NCBI RefSeq assembly: GCF_014643695.1
Contig: NZ_BMJY01000001.1
Location: forward strand, 1 to 64,000
Length of the DNA: 64,000 bases
Direction: 5' to 3'
From: Microbacterium album
GTDB lineage: Bacteria; Actinomycetota; Actinomycetes; Actinomycetales; Microbacteriaceae
The notes beneath the pieces were generated by a model. The model searched no databases and had not been told where the DNA came from. It saw nothing but the letters and a program-made list of their open reading frames with translations. Made by a program: the position numbers and the translations under genes. Shown here in pieces: positions 51,865-60,624 of the stretch (position 1 is its first letter; the number at the start of each line of letters is the position of its first letter).

Positions 51865-52596
51865 TCAGATGCGGCTCTCTCCACCGTCGACCAGCAGCGT
51901 CTGCCCCGTCATGAATGCGGCGTCGTCTGACACCGCGAACGCGACGACCGCGGCGACGTCCTCGGGACGTCCGGTGCGCGGGATCGCCTGCCGGCCGCGC
52001 GTGGCATCGAAGTGCGCTTGCGGCACGTCGGCGAGCGCGTGCTCGGTCGCCGTGAGCCCCGGTGCGACCGCGTTCACGGTGATCCCGAGCGGCCCGAGCT
52101 CGGTCGCCAGGGCGCGCGCCATGCCGGTGAGCGCGCCCTTGCTCGCGATGTAGTGCGTCATGCCCGCGGGGGGCGCGAACTGGCTCGATGAGGTGATGAG
52201 GACGATCCGGCCGCGTCCGGAGAGCTGCAGATCCGGAAGCGCCGCGCGCAGCACGGTGAACGCGCCACCCACGTTCACTCGGAACGTCCGCTCCCACACC
52301 CCCGGATCGACGTCGGCGAACGCCCCCAGCACTTGGTAGGCAGCACAGTGCACGACCGCGGTGATGGGACCCGCCTCGGCATGCACCGTCGAGACCGCGG
52401 CATCGACGGCTCCCGGGTCGGTGATGTCGCAGACGACATCGATCACACCGGCGCGCGGCTCCGGCGGGCGCTGGATGTCGAGGCTGGCCACCACGAACCC
52501 GTCGGCGCGGAGACGTTCGGCGATCGCCGCCCCGATCCCGCGCGCGCCGCCCGTGAGCAGGACGACCCGCTGGGCGTCCTGCCGGTCGTCCGTCAT
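51865..52596 (-). CDS. Short-chain dehydrogenase/reductase (SDR)
   Basis: 243 residues; ATG overlapping the flavoenzyme stop (ATGA). LLTGGARGIGAAIAERL (about residues 13-29), VHCAAYQVLG in place of the NAG motif, catalytic Ser in ITSSSQFAPPAG and Y-x3-K in YIASKGALTGMARAL (about 148-162), with FMTGQTLLVDGGES at the C terminus. Translational coupling to the VAO-type oxidase suggests that it oxidises the alcohol, or reduces the ketone, that the flavoenzyme yields. Confidence 0.88.
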   Translation of the reverse strand: MTDDRQDAQRVVLLTGGARGIGAAIAERLRADGFVVASLDIQRPPEPRAGVIDVVCDITDPGAVDAAVSTVHAEAGPITAVVHCAAYQVLGAFADVDPGVWERTFRVNVGGAFTVLRAALPDLQLSGRGRIVLITSSSQFAPPAGMTHYIASKGALTGMARALATELGPLGITVNAVAPGLTATEHALADVPQAHFDATRGRQAIPRTGRPEDVAAVVAFAVSDDAAFMTGQTLLVDGGESRI

Positions 52597-54188
52597 CGCT
52601 CCGAACGGAGCGCGGCCGGCCAGATGCCGTGGCGCCCGGGGCTGAGGATGCCCCGCGGATCGACGGCGTCCTTGATCTTCTCGACGAAGCGGCGGTAGGC
52701 GTGGTTGTTGAAGCCATACTGCTCCTGCGCGAGGTCCATGAAGTGGAGGTGCGCGCGGTACTCGCCGTAGCCGATCTTCCCTGCCTCCCGCACGAGCTCC
52801 TGCATGACCCGGTATCCCTCGGCGGTCGCCTGCTCGTCGTCGATGTCGAAGGTGATCCCGGCGACACTGCACAGCGAGCGCTCGTTGACGACGATCAGGT
52901 CCGCGGTGTGGTCGATGCCGTTGCGCTCGAACTGCTCCTTGAGCCACATCTGCAGCTCATAGACCTGCTTGCCCGACAGCGGCGCGACCGGGGCGAAGCT
53001 CATGTGCCCGCCGTGCTCGCCACCGCGCCAGCCCGCCATGCCGCTCCAGTCGAGGTTCGGCACGCCCGAGTAGACCCGGTCGGAGGGGTCCTCCAGAGTC
53101 GGCCACTCGTCCGGACCCGTCGTCGTGTGACGGATCTTGACGTCGGGGATGGCGTTGAACGCGTCGATCGCCTTCCGCAGCTTGATCGCGTTGATCTCCT
53201 TGCCCTCGTAGAGCGCGAATCGCAGATGCCAGCGGCCGACGCCGATCTTCTCCGCGATCTCGTCGATGACGGGGTCGGGGATGATGCCTTCCTTGGGCTC
53301 GTACCAGTGGTCGCGGTTGGCGATGGTGCTGGCGATGAGCAGCGTGTTCAGAATGCAGGGCACGCCGTCGATCGTGCCGTCGAGACGCAGCCGGCGGAGG
53401 ATGTCCACCAGCGGGATGAGATCCTCGTCGCGCTTGACGTCGACGTGGACGTTCGTGATGGCGTCCGGCTTCGGCATGAGCCAGAGGCCGAGCTTCGTCA
53501 CGACGCCGAAATTGCCCTGGAAGAACAGCGGCTCGATCGTCGGGCCGAGGTTGCGCCGATAGAGGTTCCACGAGGCGTTGCCCTCCATGGCGCCCATGCC
53601 GGTGCGCAGCAGCTCGCCGTCCGCCGTGACGACTTCGAGACCGCAGATGTTGCGCCAGTCCTTGCCGTAGGGCAGGTAGGTGAGGCCGTTGTCCTGCTGG
53701 TTTCCGCCCATCGACCCCCATCCCAGGTCGGGGACGCTGACCATGAGGTCGGCGCCCGCCGCCTCAATGGCGTCGTAGATGTCCTGGAAGCTCGCGCCGG
53801 GCTCGATCAGTGCGACGCCGAGCTCCGGGTCGAGCTCGAGGACGCGGTTCATGCGGCGGAAGTTGATCGTGATCCCGCCGGAGAGCCGGGGAGCAGCCCC
53901 GCCGTAGCCGTTGTTGCGTCCCTGACCCTGGGCCCACACCGGCACGTTCCGCTCCGCGGCGATCCGCACGATCGCCTGGACGTCCTCCGTGCTGCCCGGC
54001 TGAACGACGCCGGCGGTGGCGAAGGCGTCCCATCCGACAGGCTGGAACGGGTCTCGGTACTCACCGCCATCGCCGGTGATGACGTGCTCAGCGCCGATCG
54101 CGTCGGCGATGGCGACCAGTGCCTCCTGAACGGCGGATGCCTCGACGTGCGTGCGACGCGCGGGGATGAAGTCGGGTGTGGTGGTCAT
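52593..54188 (-). CDS. FAD-linked oxidase, vanillyl-alcohol oxidase / 4-cresol dehydrogenase type
   Basis: 531 residues, ATG after AAGGGAGC. PCMH-type FAD domain: VVQPGSTEDVQAIVRIAAERNVPVWAQGQGRNNGYGGAAPRL (about residues 61-102), then PDLGWGSMGGNQQDNGLTYLPYG (about 150-172) and GNFGVVTKLGLWLMPKP, followed by a substrate/cap domain with HLHFMDLAQEQYGFNNHAYRRF near the C terminus. Length and layout are those of VAO, eugenol oxidase and the 4-cresol/4-ethylphenol dehydrogenase flavin subunit, which oxidise para-substituted phenols at the side chain. No cytochrome subunit gene is adjacent, so an oxidase is more likely. Terminator-flanked upstream, SDR downstream. Confidence 0.87.
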   Translation of the reverse strand: MTTTPDFIPARRTHVEASAVQEALVAIADAIGAEHVITGDGGEYRDPFQPVGWDAFATAGVVQPGSTEDVQAIVRIAAERNVPVWAQGQGRNNGYGGAAPRLSGGITINFRRMNRVLELDPELGVALIEPGASFQDIYDAIEAAGADLMVSVPDLGWGSMGGNQQDNGLTYLPYGKDWRNICGLEVVTADGELLRTGMGAMEGNASWNLYRRNLGPTIEPLFFQGNFGVVTKLGLWLMPKPDAITNVHVDVKRDEDLIPLVDILRRLRLDGTIDGVPCILNTLLIASTIANRDHWYEPKEGIIPDPVIDEIAEKIGVGRWHLRFALYEGKEINAIKLRKAIDAFNAIPDVKIRHTTTGPDEWPTLEDPSDRVYSGVPNLDWSGMAGWRGGEHGGHMSFAPVAPLSGKQVYELQMWLKEQFERNGIDHTADLIVVNERSLCSVAGITFDIDDEQATAEGYRVMQELVREAGKIGYGEYRAHLHFMDLAQEQYGFNNHAYRRFVEKIKDAVDPRGILSPGRHGIWPAALRSER

Positions 54189-54234
54189 GGAAGCTCCCTT
54201 GCTCTTGAAGATGGTCGAATGCCGGAGGTGGGGG

Positions 54235-54271
54235 CGCCTGCTCCGCGACCGCCCTGGCCGCGGAGCAGGCG
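54235..54271 (-). terminator. Hairpin after the DapA-family gene
   Basis: CGCCTGCTCCGCG (54235-54247) and CGCGGAGCAGGCG (54259-54271) form a perfect 13-bp stem with an 11-base loop, seven bases after the stop at 54278. It may attenuate rather than end the minus-strand transcript into the flavoenzyme gene. Confidence 0.65.
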
Positions 54272-54277
54272 TGTCCC

Positions 54278-55297
54278 TCAGGCGGGGTTGCGTCCTACGA
54301 AGAACTCGCTGAACGGATCCATGCTGGGCTCGAAGCCCGCGTCGATCAGGCCCTTGCGCAGGATGTTCATCTGGGGGTCGTGGATGCGCTGCGTGGGCAG
54401 ACGCAGCGGCCCTCCGTTGTATCCGCGCAGCCAGCCCTGGAACTTCCACAGCTGACGGTCGATGAAGTGGCCGCCGTTGAGCAGCTGCGCCATGGCGCCC
54501 TTCGCCTTTCGCGCGGGGTGCATCTGCCAGTACAGCTCGGTGACCTCGTCGAACTTGCCTTCGCGCAGCAGGTTCATCGCGTGGGGGATCGTCGGCCCCC
54601 AGAACTCGTGGTCGCTCGTGGCGGACAGCTGGATCGGGATCAGCTGGCCGAGGGGCAGCAGCTCGCCCTCGATCGGACACGAGATGACGACCTCCTCGCC
54701 GAACAGACGGTGCGCCTCGATGATGCCCATGATGCTCGGGAAGCCGCCCTCGGCCTTGATCACGGCGATGTTCGGGATGTCGTCGAGCATCCGGCGGATC
54801 AGGCGCGCGGGGATGTCGGACGGGTGGATGCGCTGGCTGAAGCCCCACAGGAACATCGGGAAGAGGATCACCGCGAGGTTCGTCGCGTCGCAGACGGCTT
54901 TCGTGTAGTCGTAGATGTCCTGCTCGGACTCGGGGTAGAAGTTCGGCGGGTACGACAGCAGCACGAGTTCGGCGCCGGCGGCTTCCGCGCGCTGCACCGC
55001 CTCGATGTTCTGCTCGAGCGTCGACCAGCTCGCGTGATGAACGATCACGAGGTCGTTCCGCGCCTCGTCCTTCATGATCTCGAGGAAGTCGATGTACTCG
55101 GGGAGCGTGATGTTCACCTCCGAGACACCGAGCGTGCCGAGGAAGCCGTGCTCCTTCGCCAGGCGGATGTCGTGCCGGATGCCCTTCTCATTGATGCCCC
55201 GGAGGTCGTTCGTGAACGAGGGGATCGTGCAGTTGACGGCGCCGACCAGGCGCTCGCGCGCCCACTCGCGGGCTTCGGACTTGGTGTAGCTGGCCAT
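54278..55297 (-). CDS. Dihydrodipicolinate synthase (DapA) family aldolase
   Basis: 339 residues. TIM-barrel class I aldolase/lyase: GFLGTLGVSEVNITLPEYIDFLEI (about residues 52-75), the tyrosine region LVLLSYPPNFYPESEQ and the Schiff-base Lys in IAVIKAEGGFPS (about 175-186). It is longer than lysine-biosynthetic DapA (about 290) and its first motif differs (TIPSFTNDLRGINE), which recalls hydratase-aldolases of aromatic pathways (NahE/PhdJ group) or other pyruvate-type lyases. Operon partners are the cyclodeaminase homologue upstream and flavoenzyme downstream. Confidence 0.82.
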   Translation of the reverse strand: MASYTKSEAREWARERLVGAVNCTIPSFTNDLRGINEKGIRHDIRLAKEHGFLGTLGVSEVNITLPEYIDFLEIMKDEARNDLVIVHHASWSTLEQNIEAVQRAEAAGAELVLLSYPPNFYPESEQDIYDYTKAVCDATNLAVILFPMFLWGFSQRIHPSDIPARLIRRMLDDIPNIAVIKAEGGFPSIMGIIEAHRLFGEEVVISCPIEGELLPLGQLIPIQLSATSDHEFWGPTIPHAMNLLREGKFDEVTELYWQMHPARKAKGAMAQLLNGGHFIDRQLWKFQGWLRGYNGGPLRLPTQRIHDPQMNILRKGLIDAGFEPSMDPFSEFFVGRNPA

Positions 55298-55348
55298 GTT
55301 CCTTCTCTCTGTGTGGCTGGATGTGAGGCTGGGGCCGATGTGGATGGC

Positions 55349-56356
55349 CTACTTGCGGATCGTGAGGATCCCGACCGGCAGCGGCGTGCCGAGACCGCGC
55401 TCGACGGCGCGGTCGTAGAGCAGCTCGCCCAGGACGATGTCCTGGAAGCCGCTGCCCGTGGACTTGTAGATCGCGATGCCGCGCTCGGGGCGTCCGGTCA
55501 CGCCTCCGAGGAGGTCGTGCAGCGAGACCGTCACCCGGTCGGGGTCGTATCCGGCCTCGCGCGCGGCGATCATGTCGCCGCTGTCGTGCAGCACCTCCGC
55601 AAGCGCGTCCGCGACGATCAGCCCGGCGCGGCCGATCAGCGCAGGATCGAGCTCCTTCTGGGACGGCGTGGTCGAGCCGACGGACACGATGGTCGCGTCG
55701 TCGTCCACCCAGTCGGCGAGCACCGTCGGGGTCTCGTCGCGGGAGCGCGCGGCACACAGCACGAGGCTCGCGCCGCCCACCGCCTCCTCCGAGCTGGCGA
55801 CGGCGGTGACGGGGATGCCGAGCTCCTCGGAAAGCTCGGTTGCGAAGCGCTCGCGGTTTGCCGCGGTCGGGCTGGACACACGCGCCTCTCGGATGTCGAC
55901 CACCCGGGAGGCAGCGCGCAACTGGGCACGCGCCTCGAAGCCGGAGCCGACCACCGCCGCCGTCAGGGGACCCGACGGCACGAGTCGCGTCAGGGCGGCG
56001 GCCGCGGTGGCGGCGGTCCGGATGCCCGTGATCCGGTTTCCGTCGACCAGCGCGGCCAGGCGCGAGTCATTCTGGTCGAAAAGCGTGATCAGGTAGCTCA
56101 CGACACCGTTGCGGATGGACGCGGCGATCGTCTTGGAGCCTCCGAGCCGCCCTCCGGCGGGCGCCGACGGCATGTGACGCTGCCAGCCGGCGTCGGTGGT
56201 CGCCACGACCCGCTCCGGGGTGCGCTGCGGGTCCTCGGGACGCGAGTACGCCGCGGACAGCGCGGCGATCGCGCTGTCCCAGTCGGCGAGCTCGGCCACG
56301 TCGGCGTCCGTGAGGAACAGGGTGGGAGGTTCGGCGAGGAATCCGTCGTCGCTCAT
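55349..56356 (-). CDS. Ornithine cyclodeaminase / mu-crystallin family protein
   Basis: 335 residues, ATG overlapping the GntR stop (ATGA). NAD-binding AAVVGSGFEARAQLRAASRVVDI (about residues 133-155), SKTIAASIRNGVVSY at the substrate site and NRITGIRTAATAAAALTRL (about 106-124). Family members interconvert imines and amines (ornithine cyclodeaminase, alanine dehydrogenase, ketimine reductase, opine-type synthases). The substrate cannot be told; together with the DapA-type enzyme it suggests that a nitrogen-containing intermediate occurs in this pathway. Confidence 0.85.
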   Translation of the reverse strand: MSDDGFLAEPPTLFLTDADVAELADWDSAIAALSAAYSRPEDPQRTPERVVATTDAGWQRHMPSAPAGGRLGGSKTIAASIRNGVVSYLITLFDQNDSRLAALVDGNRITGIRTAATAAAALTRLVPSGPLTAAVVGSGFEARAQLRAASRVVDIREARVSSPTAANRERFATELSEELGIPVTAVASSEEAVGGASLVLCAARSRDETPTVLADWVDDDATIVSVGSTTPSQKELDPALIGRAGLIVADALAEVLHDSGDMIAAREAGYDPDRVTVSLHDLLGGVTGRPERGIAIYKSTGSGFQDIVLGELLYDRAVERGLGTPLPVGILTIRK

Positions 56357-57084
56357 CGAGGTGTCCTTTCTGTGGGGGTGTGGTGCTCCACGGTGCGAAG
56401 CACGGCCGCCAAGGGGCCGCCAGCCACGACGTCGTTGCCGGTGCTGTGGAGATGGGCTTCGAGGATGTGCTGTTGGGTGAGTTGTCGTGCCGCAGGGGCG
56501 TCGTGCCGCGCACAGGCGTCGAGGATCCGCCGATGCTGATCGCGAGCCGGCGTGAGAGGGAAGTCGTAGTGCAGGCGGATGCGATCGGCCTCGACGCGAA
56601 GCGCGTCGAGCGTGCGCAGCAGGACGGGTGCCGCGGCCGCCGCGTACAGGATGCGGTGGAACCGCCAGTTCAGCTCGTTGAAGTCGCCGACCGAGCCACC
56701 GGTCACGGCACCCAGGGCATCGAGGTCGCGCAGCGCCGTCTCCATGGCCTCGAGCTCTGACGGAGCCAGGCGCGGTGCCCCGAGCTCGGCCGCGAGCCCC
56801 TCGAGCTGGATGCGCAACGCCGTGATCTCCTCGAGCCGCCCGGGGTCGACACCCGCCACGATGGGACCGCGATATGGCTGTCGTACCACGAGTCCCGCTC
56901 CCTCGAGCTGCAGCACGGCCTCGCGCACGGGCGTCCGGCTCACGTCGAACTCGGCCGTGATGGCGTCGATGTCGAGACGCGATCCCGGCGAAAGCGCGCC
57001 GCTGACTATGCGGTCTCGCAGGATGCGGAACACCTCGTCCGCGACGCGTCGCGCGCTGCGCGGGGGCAGGAGCGGCGTGCTCAC
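56353..57084 (-). CDS. GntR family transcriptional regulator, FCD domain
   Basis: 243 residues. Winged helix ADEVFRILRDRIVSGALSPGSRLDIDAITAEFDVSRTPVREAVLQLEGAGLV (about residues 15-66), FCD domain with NELNWRFHRILYAA (about 139-152) and the metal His in DQHRRILDACARHD. Overlaps its neighbours on both sides (ATPase stop and cyclodeaminase start), so it is expressed with the importer and enzymes and probably senses a pathway acid. An alternative candidate to the LysR protein for the palindromic operators. Confidence 0.88.
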   Translation of the reverse strand: MSTPLLPPRSARRVADEVFRILRDRIVSGALSPGSRLDIDAITAEFDVSRTPVREAVLQLEGAGLVVRQPYRGPIVAGVDPGRLEEITALRIQLEGLAAELGAPRLAPSELEAMETALRDLDALGAVTGGSVGDFNELNWRFHRILYAAAAAPVLLRTLDALRVEADRIRLHYDFPLTPARDQHRRILDACARHDAPAARQLTQQHILEAHLHSTGNDVVAGGPLAAVLRTVEHHTPTERTPR

Positions 57085-57869
57085 GCGACGCTCCGCGACG
57101 CCGTGTTCGATCGCATGATCATGCCGTGGATCTCGGCGCGCAACCGCAGGAATTCCGGCTGGGCCTTCGTGGCGACCTGCTCGCGCTCGGACCCGAGAGG
57201 GACCGGGATGGCCGCGGTCACCGTGGCGGGGCTGCCAGAGAGGACGATGACCTTGTCCGAGAGGTAGACGGCCTCGTCGATGTCGTGCGTCACGAGCACG
57301 ATCGTCACGCCGAGCCGATCACGCAGCCGCAGGGTCAGGTCCTCCAGGTCCGCTCGCGTCTGGGCGTCGACGGACGCGAACGGCTCATCCATGACGAGCA
57401 CGGACGGGCGATACGCCAGAGCGCGCGCGATCGCGACACGCTGCTGCATCCCGCCGGACATCTGCCAGGGGTAGAGGCGGCCGGCGTCAGGCAGGCCGAC
57501 GTCGATGAGGGCCTGCTGCACGCGCTCCGCGCGCTCCCCGCGCGTGAGACGACTCCGGAGCAGCGGCAGTTCGACGTTGCTCTCGACGCGCATCCAGGGC
57601 ATGAGCGAGCGGCTGTAGTCCTGGAACACGACGGCCATCTCGGCGGGAGGACGCTCGACCGGGCGGCCGGCGAGGACCACGCGCCCGTCGTCCGCCGACG
57701 CGAGCCGGGCGAGACAGCGCAGGAGCGTGGTCTTGCCGGCGCCCGAGGGTCCGACGATGCAGACGAACTCCCCCTCCGCAGCGGTGAAGGTGACGTCTTG
57801 CAGGACCTTCTTCGGCCCGAAGCTCTTGCGAAGGTGCTCGACGGAAAGGATGGGTGAGGTGTCTTCCAT
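57081..57869 (-). CDS. ABC transporter ATP-binding protein, SsuB/TauB type
   Basis: 262 residues. Walker A GPSGAGKTTLLRCLA (about residues 39-53), Q-loop VFQDYSRSLMPWMRVESNVELPL (start about 81), signature MSGGMQQRVAIARALAYRPSVL (start about 137), Walker B MDEPFASVDAQTR and switch His VTHDIDEAVYLSD. The SLMPWM-VESNV stretch is typical of nitrate/sulfonate/taurine importers. Works with the two permeases and the binding protein upstream in the same transcript. Confidence 0.92.
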   Translation of the reverse strand: MEDTSPILSVEHLRKSFGPKKVLQDVTFTAAEGEFVCIVGPSGAGKTTLLRCLARLASADDGRVVLAGRPVERPPAEMAVVFQDYSRSLMPWMRVESNVELPLLRSRLTRGERAERVQQALIDVGLPDAGRLYPWQMSGGMQQRVAIARALAYRPSVLVMDEPFASVDAQTRADLEDLTLRLRDRLGVTIVLVTHDIDEAVYLSDKVIVLSGSPATVTAAIPVPLGSEREQVATKAQPEFLRLRAEIHGMIMRSNTASRSVA

Positions 57870-57878
57870 GTGCTTCTC

Positions 57879-58643
57879 TCAGCTCCGTGACAGCCTGTGC
57901 CAGGCCAGGACGTGATGCTCGACGCGCCCGAAGATCACGTTGAGCAGGTAGCCGATGATGCCGAGCAGGATCATCCCCGACCACATCTCCGGGATGGAGA
58001 ACTGCCGCTGCGACTCCAAGATGAAGTAGCCCATCCCGCGGGAGGATCCGAGCAGCTCGCTCGCGACCATCAGGACCACGGCGACCGCCAGGCTCGCCCG
58101 GATCCCGGTGAAGATCTGCGGACTCGCGGCGGGCAGCACGATGCGGAAGATCCACGTCGGCCCGTCGAGTCGAGTCGAGCGCGCCACGTCGCCGACGGCG
58201 GGATGGATGCCCCGCACGCCGTCCATCGTGTTCAGCAGGATCGGCCAGATCGCCCCCAGCACGATGATGAGCACGCGCATCTCGAGCCCGATGCCGATGA
58301 GCTGGATCGCCAGGGGGAGGAGCGCGACAGCCGGCAGATACCGCAGGAACTGTAGGACCGGGCTGACCATGTCGCTTACGAAGCGGGACAGTCCGAGGAG
58401 CACTCCCAGCGCCACGCCCAGCACGATCGAGATGCCCAACCCCAGGCCGATCGCTGCGAGCGAGGGGAAGACATGCACTGGTACGAGGTCGAACACCCAC
58501 AGGTCCGCGAACACGTCGAGCACGTGCGGGAGCGGCGGGAAATAGAACGAGTCCGCGGCGGTGCTGGTCACCCACCAGAGGGCGATCAGCAGGAGGGGCA
58601 GGATGAGTCCCATCCCGAAGTCGGCTGCGCGGCGCTTCATCAT
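57879..58643 (-). CDS. ABC transporter permease, SsuC/TauC type
   Basis: 254 residues. About six membrane segments (MGLILPLLLIALWWVTST, AIGLGLGISIVLGVALGVLLG) and the EAA-like coupling region DVARSTRLDGPTWIFRIVLPAASPQIFTGIR (about residues 148-178). The start overlaps the stop of the other permease (ATGA). Two different permease genes imply a heterodimer. Confidence 0.9.
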   Translation of the reverse strand: MMKRRAADFGMGLILPLLLIALWWVTSTAADSFYFPPLPHVLDVFADLWVFDLVPVHVFPSLAAIGLGLGISIVLGVALGVLLGLSRFVSDMVSPVLQFLRYLPAVALLPLAIQLIGIGLEMRVLIIVLGAIWPILLNTMDGVRGIHPAVGDVARSTRLDGPTWIFRIVLPAASPQIFTGIRASLAVAVVLMVASELLGSSRGMGYFILESQRQFSIPEMWSGMILLGIIGYLLNVIFGRVEHHVLAWHRLSRS

Positions 58644-59464
58644 CGGATGGCCTTCCGATGGGCGGGGTGCCAGTGCAGGACGATGCGTTCGAGCGCGACG
58701 AACGCGGCGTTGATGGCCACGCCGACGACGCCCGACAGCACGATGTATGCGTACATCTTGGGGATCGCCCCGCCGAGCTGGGTGAGCACGATCTGCTGAC
58801 CGATGCCGGGGGAGGGGATCACGATCTGCGCGCTCAGCGTGAGCAGCAGGCAGACCGCGGCAGCCAGCCGTAAGCCGGTCGCGATGTAGGGGGCTGCGCT
58901 CGGGAGCACGAGACGGATCACGACGTCGCGCCGGCGGGCCAGGGATGAGCGGAAGGCGTCCCTGGCGACGGGATCGACGTCGCGCACGCCGTAGATGGTC
59001 TGGAGCAGCACCGCCCATACCGCGCCGAACACGGCGAGGACGATGGTGCTCTGCATCCTCGCTCCGAACATCAGGACGACCAGGGGCACGAGGCCGAGGG
59101 CAGGGATCGTGCGGCAGAAATCGAGCACGAAGACCGACAGCCGGTAAGCGAGCCTGCTGGCCCCGAGCACGAACCCGACGACGAGACCCATGGCAGAGGC
59201 GATGACGAAGCTGATCGCCCATGCGCTGAGCGTCACGCCCAGGGGTGACCAGACCGATCCGTCGGCGACGATGCCGACGAGGGCGACGGTCACCTCTACA
59301 GGCGTCGGGACCGCTCCGAGGTTGCCCGCTCCTGCCCACAGCTGCCACGCGGCGACCGCGGCCGCGACGAACGCCAGCTTCGGCAGCGTCCGCGGCAGGG
59401 CGAGCCGCAGGGCGCCCGCAGCCAGGGCGCCCGGGGGTCGCTCTTCCGCTTGCACCGCGCTCAT
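58640..59464 (-). CDS. ABC transporter permease, SsuC/TauC type (second)
   Basis: 274 residues. Membrane segments such as LSAWAISFVIASAMGLVVGFVLG and coupling region DAFRSSLARRRDVVIRLVLPSAAPYIATGLRLA (about residues 169-201). About 20 residues longer at the N terminus than its partner. Starts within the binding-protein stop region (overlap of four bases). Confidence 0.9.
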   Translation of the reverse strand: MSAVQAEERPPGALAAGALRLALPRTLPKLAFVAAAVAAWQLWAGAGNLGAVPTPVEVTVALVGIVADGSVWSPLGVTLSAWAISFVIASAMGLVVGFVLGASRLAYRLSVFVLDFCRTIPALGLVPLVVLMFGARMQSTIVLAVFGAVWAVLLQTIYGVRDVDPVARDAFRSSLARRRDVVIRLVLPSAAPYIATGLRLAAAVCLLLTLSAQIVIPSPGIGQQIVLTQLGGAIPKMYAYIVLSGVVGVAINAAFVALERIVLHWHPAHRKAIR

Positions 59465-60450
59465 CGATCAAGCGTCCACAGCAGGCCGGAGGCGTCGTAG
59501 GCGGAATCGATGAACTCCTCGGTCACGAGCGCGTCGGCGAAGAACTGGAGGTCTTCGCCGTCGATCGTCGAGTCGAAGTACGGCAGGACCGCGGCGGCAC
59601 GGGCCTCCGGGGAGATCTCCGTGTATGAGCCCATGATGTCGCGCACGGCATCCGGGTTGGCCGCCGCGTACGCCACGGCCTTGGTGATGGCGCGCACGAA
59701 CGCCTGCCCCGCATCCGGATGAGCCTGAAGGAAGCGCTCGCTCGCGACCCACGTGGTCCCGGCCTCACCGTGAAGCGCATCGAGGAAAGGCTGCGACACG
59801 ACCGGGAGGCCCGCGGCCTTGGCCTGCGACAGGAAGGGGTCGGCCACGATCGCTGCGTCGACGCGATCCGACGTCAGCGCCGACACCATATCGGGATACG
59901 GGATCTCGACCACCTCGACGCTCTCGGGATCCACGCCGGCGCCACGAAGCGCGAGCCGGAGGGCCAGCTCAGGCGCCGACTTGAGGCCGACGACGGCGAT
60001 CGTCGCGCCGGCGAGTTCGCTCGGCGACGTGACACCGCTGGTCGCTGACGCGACGAGCGCAGCGCCATCGACAGCCTCCGGGTCGGGGTTGTAGCGGTCG
60101 TTGGACGCCACGACCCTGATCGGCAGGCCCTTCGAGGCGGCCGTGATGGTGGGCACAGCGGACACGAGGGCGAACTGGAGCTCGTCGTTCTGCAGGGAGG
60201 GGATCGCGGCGGCTGCGGCCTGGATGATGGTGGGCGTGACGTCGAGGTTCTCGTCCGCGAAATAGCCGAGCTCCTCGGCGAGGTAGACGGTCGCCGCATT
60301 GGCGATGGGCGTGACGCCGACGCTGACGGCTACGGTCTCCGCAGGGGAACCAGAGGCGTCCGCGCTCGAACCGCAGCCGGTGAGGACCGCCGCTCCGATG
60401 GCGACGCAGGCGGCAATGGCGGACACACTGACGGGTTGTGACAATCGCAT
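59461..60450 (-). CDS. ABC transporter substrate-binding lipoprotein, SsuA/NMT1 type
   Basis: 329 residues. Signal peptide with lipobox VLTGC (Cys about residue 26). Mature part of the SsuA/ThiY/NMT1 type: VGVTPIANAATVYLAEELGYFADENLDVTPTI (about residues 44-75), QLQFAL-like DELQFALVSAVPTI, and YPDMVSALTSDRVDAAIVADPF. Such proteins bind aliphatic or aromatic sulfonates, taurine, phthalates or pyrimidines; an aromatic acid is plausible here. First gene of the long minus-strand operon; its promoter region is shared with the divergent aldehyde dehydrogenase gene and includes palindrome site 4. Confidence 0.9.
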   Translation of the reverse strand: MRLSQPVSVSAIAACVAIGAAVLTGCGSSADASGSPAETVAVSVGVTPIANAATVYLAEELGYFADENLDVTPTIIQAAAAAIPSLQNDELQFALVSAVPTITAASKGLPIRVVASNDRYNPDPEAVDGAALVASATSGVTSPSELAGATIAVVGLKSAPELALRLALRGAGVDPESVEVVEIPYPDMVSALTSDRVDAAIVADPFLSQAKAAGLPVVSQPFLDALHGEAGTTWVASERFLQAHPDAGQAFVRAITKAVAYAAANPDAVRDIMGSYTEISPEARAAAVLPYFDSTIDGEDLQFFADALVTEEFIDSAYDASGLLWTLDR

Positions 60451-60532
60451 GATGGGGGGCTCCCTGCTTCGTTGGAGGGTGGGACTGCCGCGAGGTTATC
60501 CAGTGTCCAGAATCCGCGTCGCGCGTCAGGAC

Positions 60533-60547
60533 CCATAGCAGGCATCG
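60533..60547. promoter_or_regulatory. Half-conserved palindrome CCATAGC-A-GGCATCG (putative operator, site 4)
   Basis: The right arm is identical to site 1 and the left arm matches at four of seven bases. It lies 83 bases upstream of the binding-protein start and 78 upstream of the divergent dehydrogenase start. Confidence 0.4.
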
Positions 60548-60582
60548 GTTCCGTGGATGCACGCATGAGGGTGGGAGTGGCG

Positions 60583-60588
60583 TACGCT
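60583..60588 (+). promoter_or_regulatory. -10 box TACGCT of the aldehyde dehydrogenase gene
   Basis: TACGCT fits TANNNT and lies 36 bases before the ATG at 60625, which has GAGGAG as ribosome-binding site. It is framed by GTGGATGC (60553-60560) and GCATCCAC (60599-60606). Confidence 0.4.
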
Positions 60589-60624
60589 CGCGTCGTTCGC
60601 ATCCACTCGACGAGGAGCTGATCC

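Noticed and set aside
60553..60606. GTGGATGC ... GCATCCAC inverted repeat around the dehydrogenase promoter
   Set aside because: Arms are 38 bases apart and only eight bases long; may be chance in GC-rich DNA and is not repeated at other promoters.
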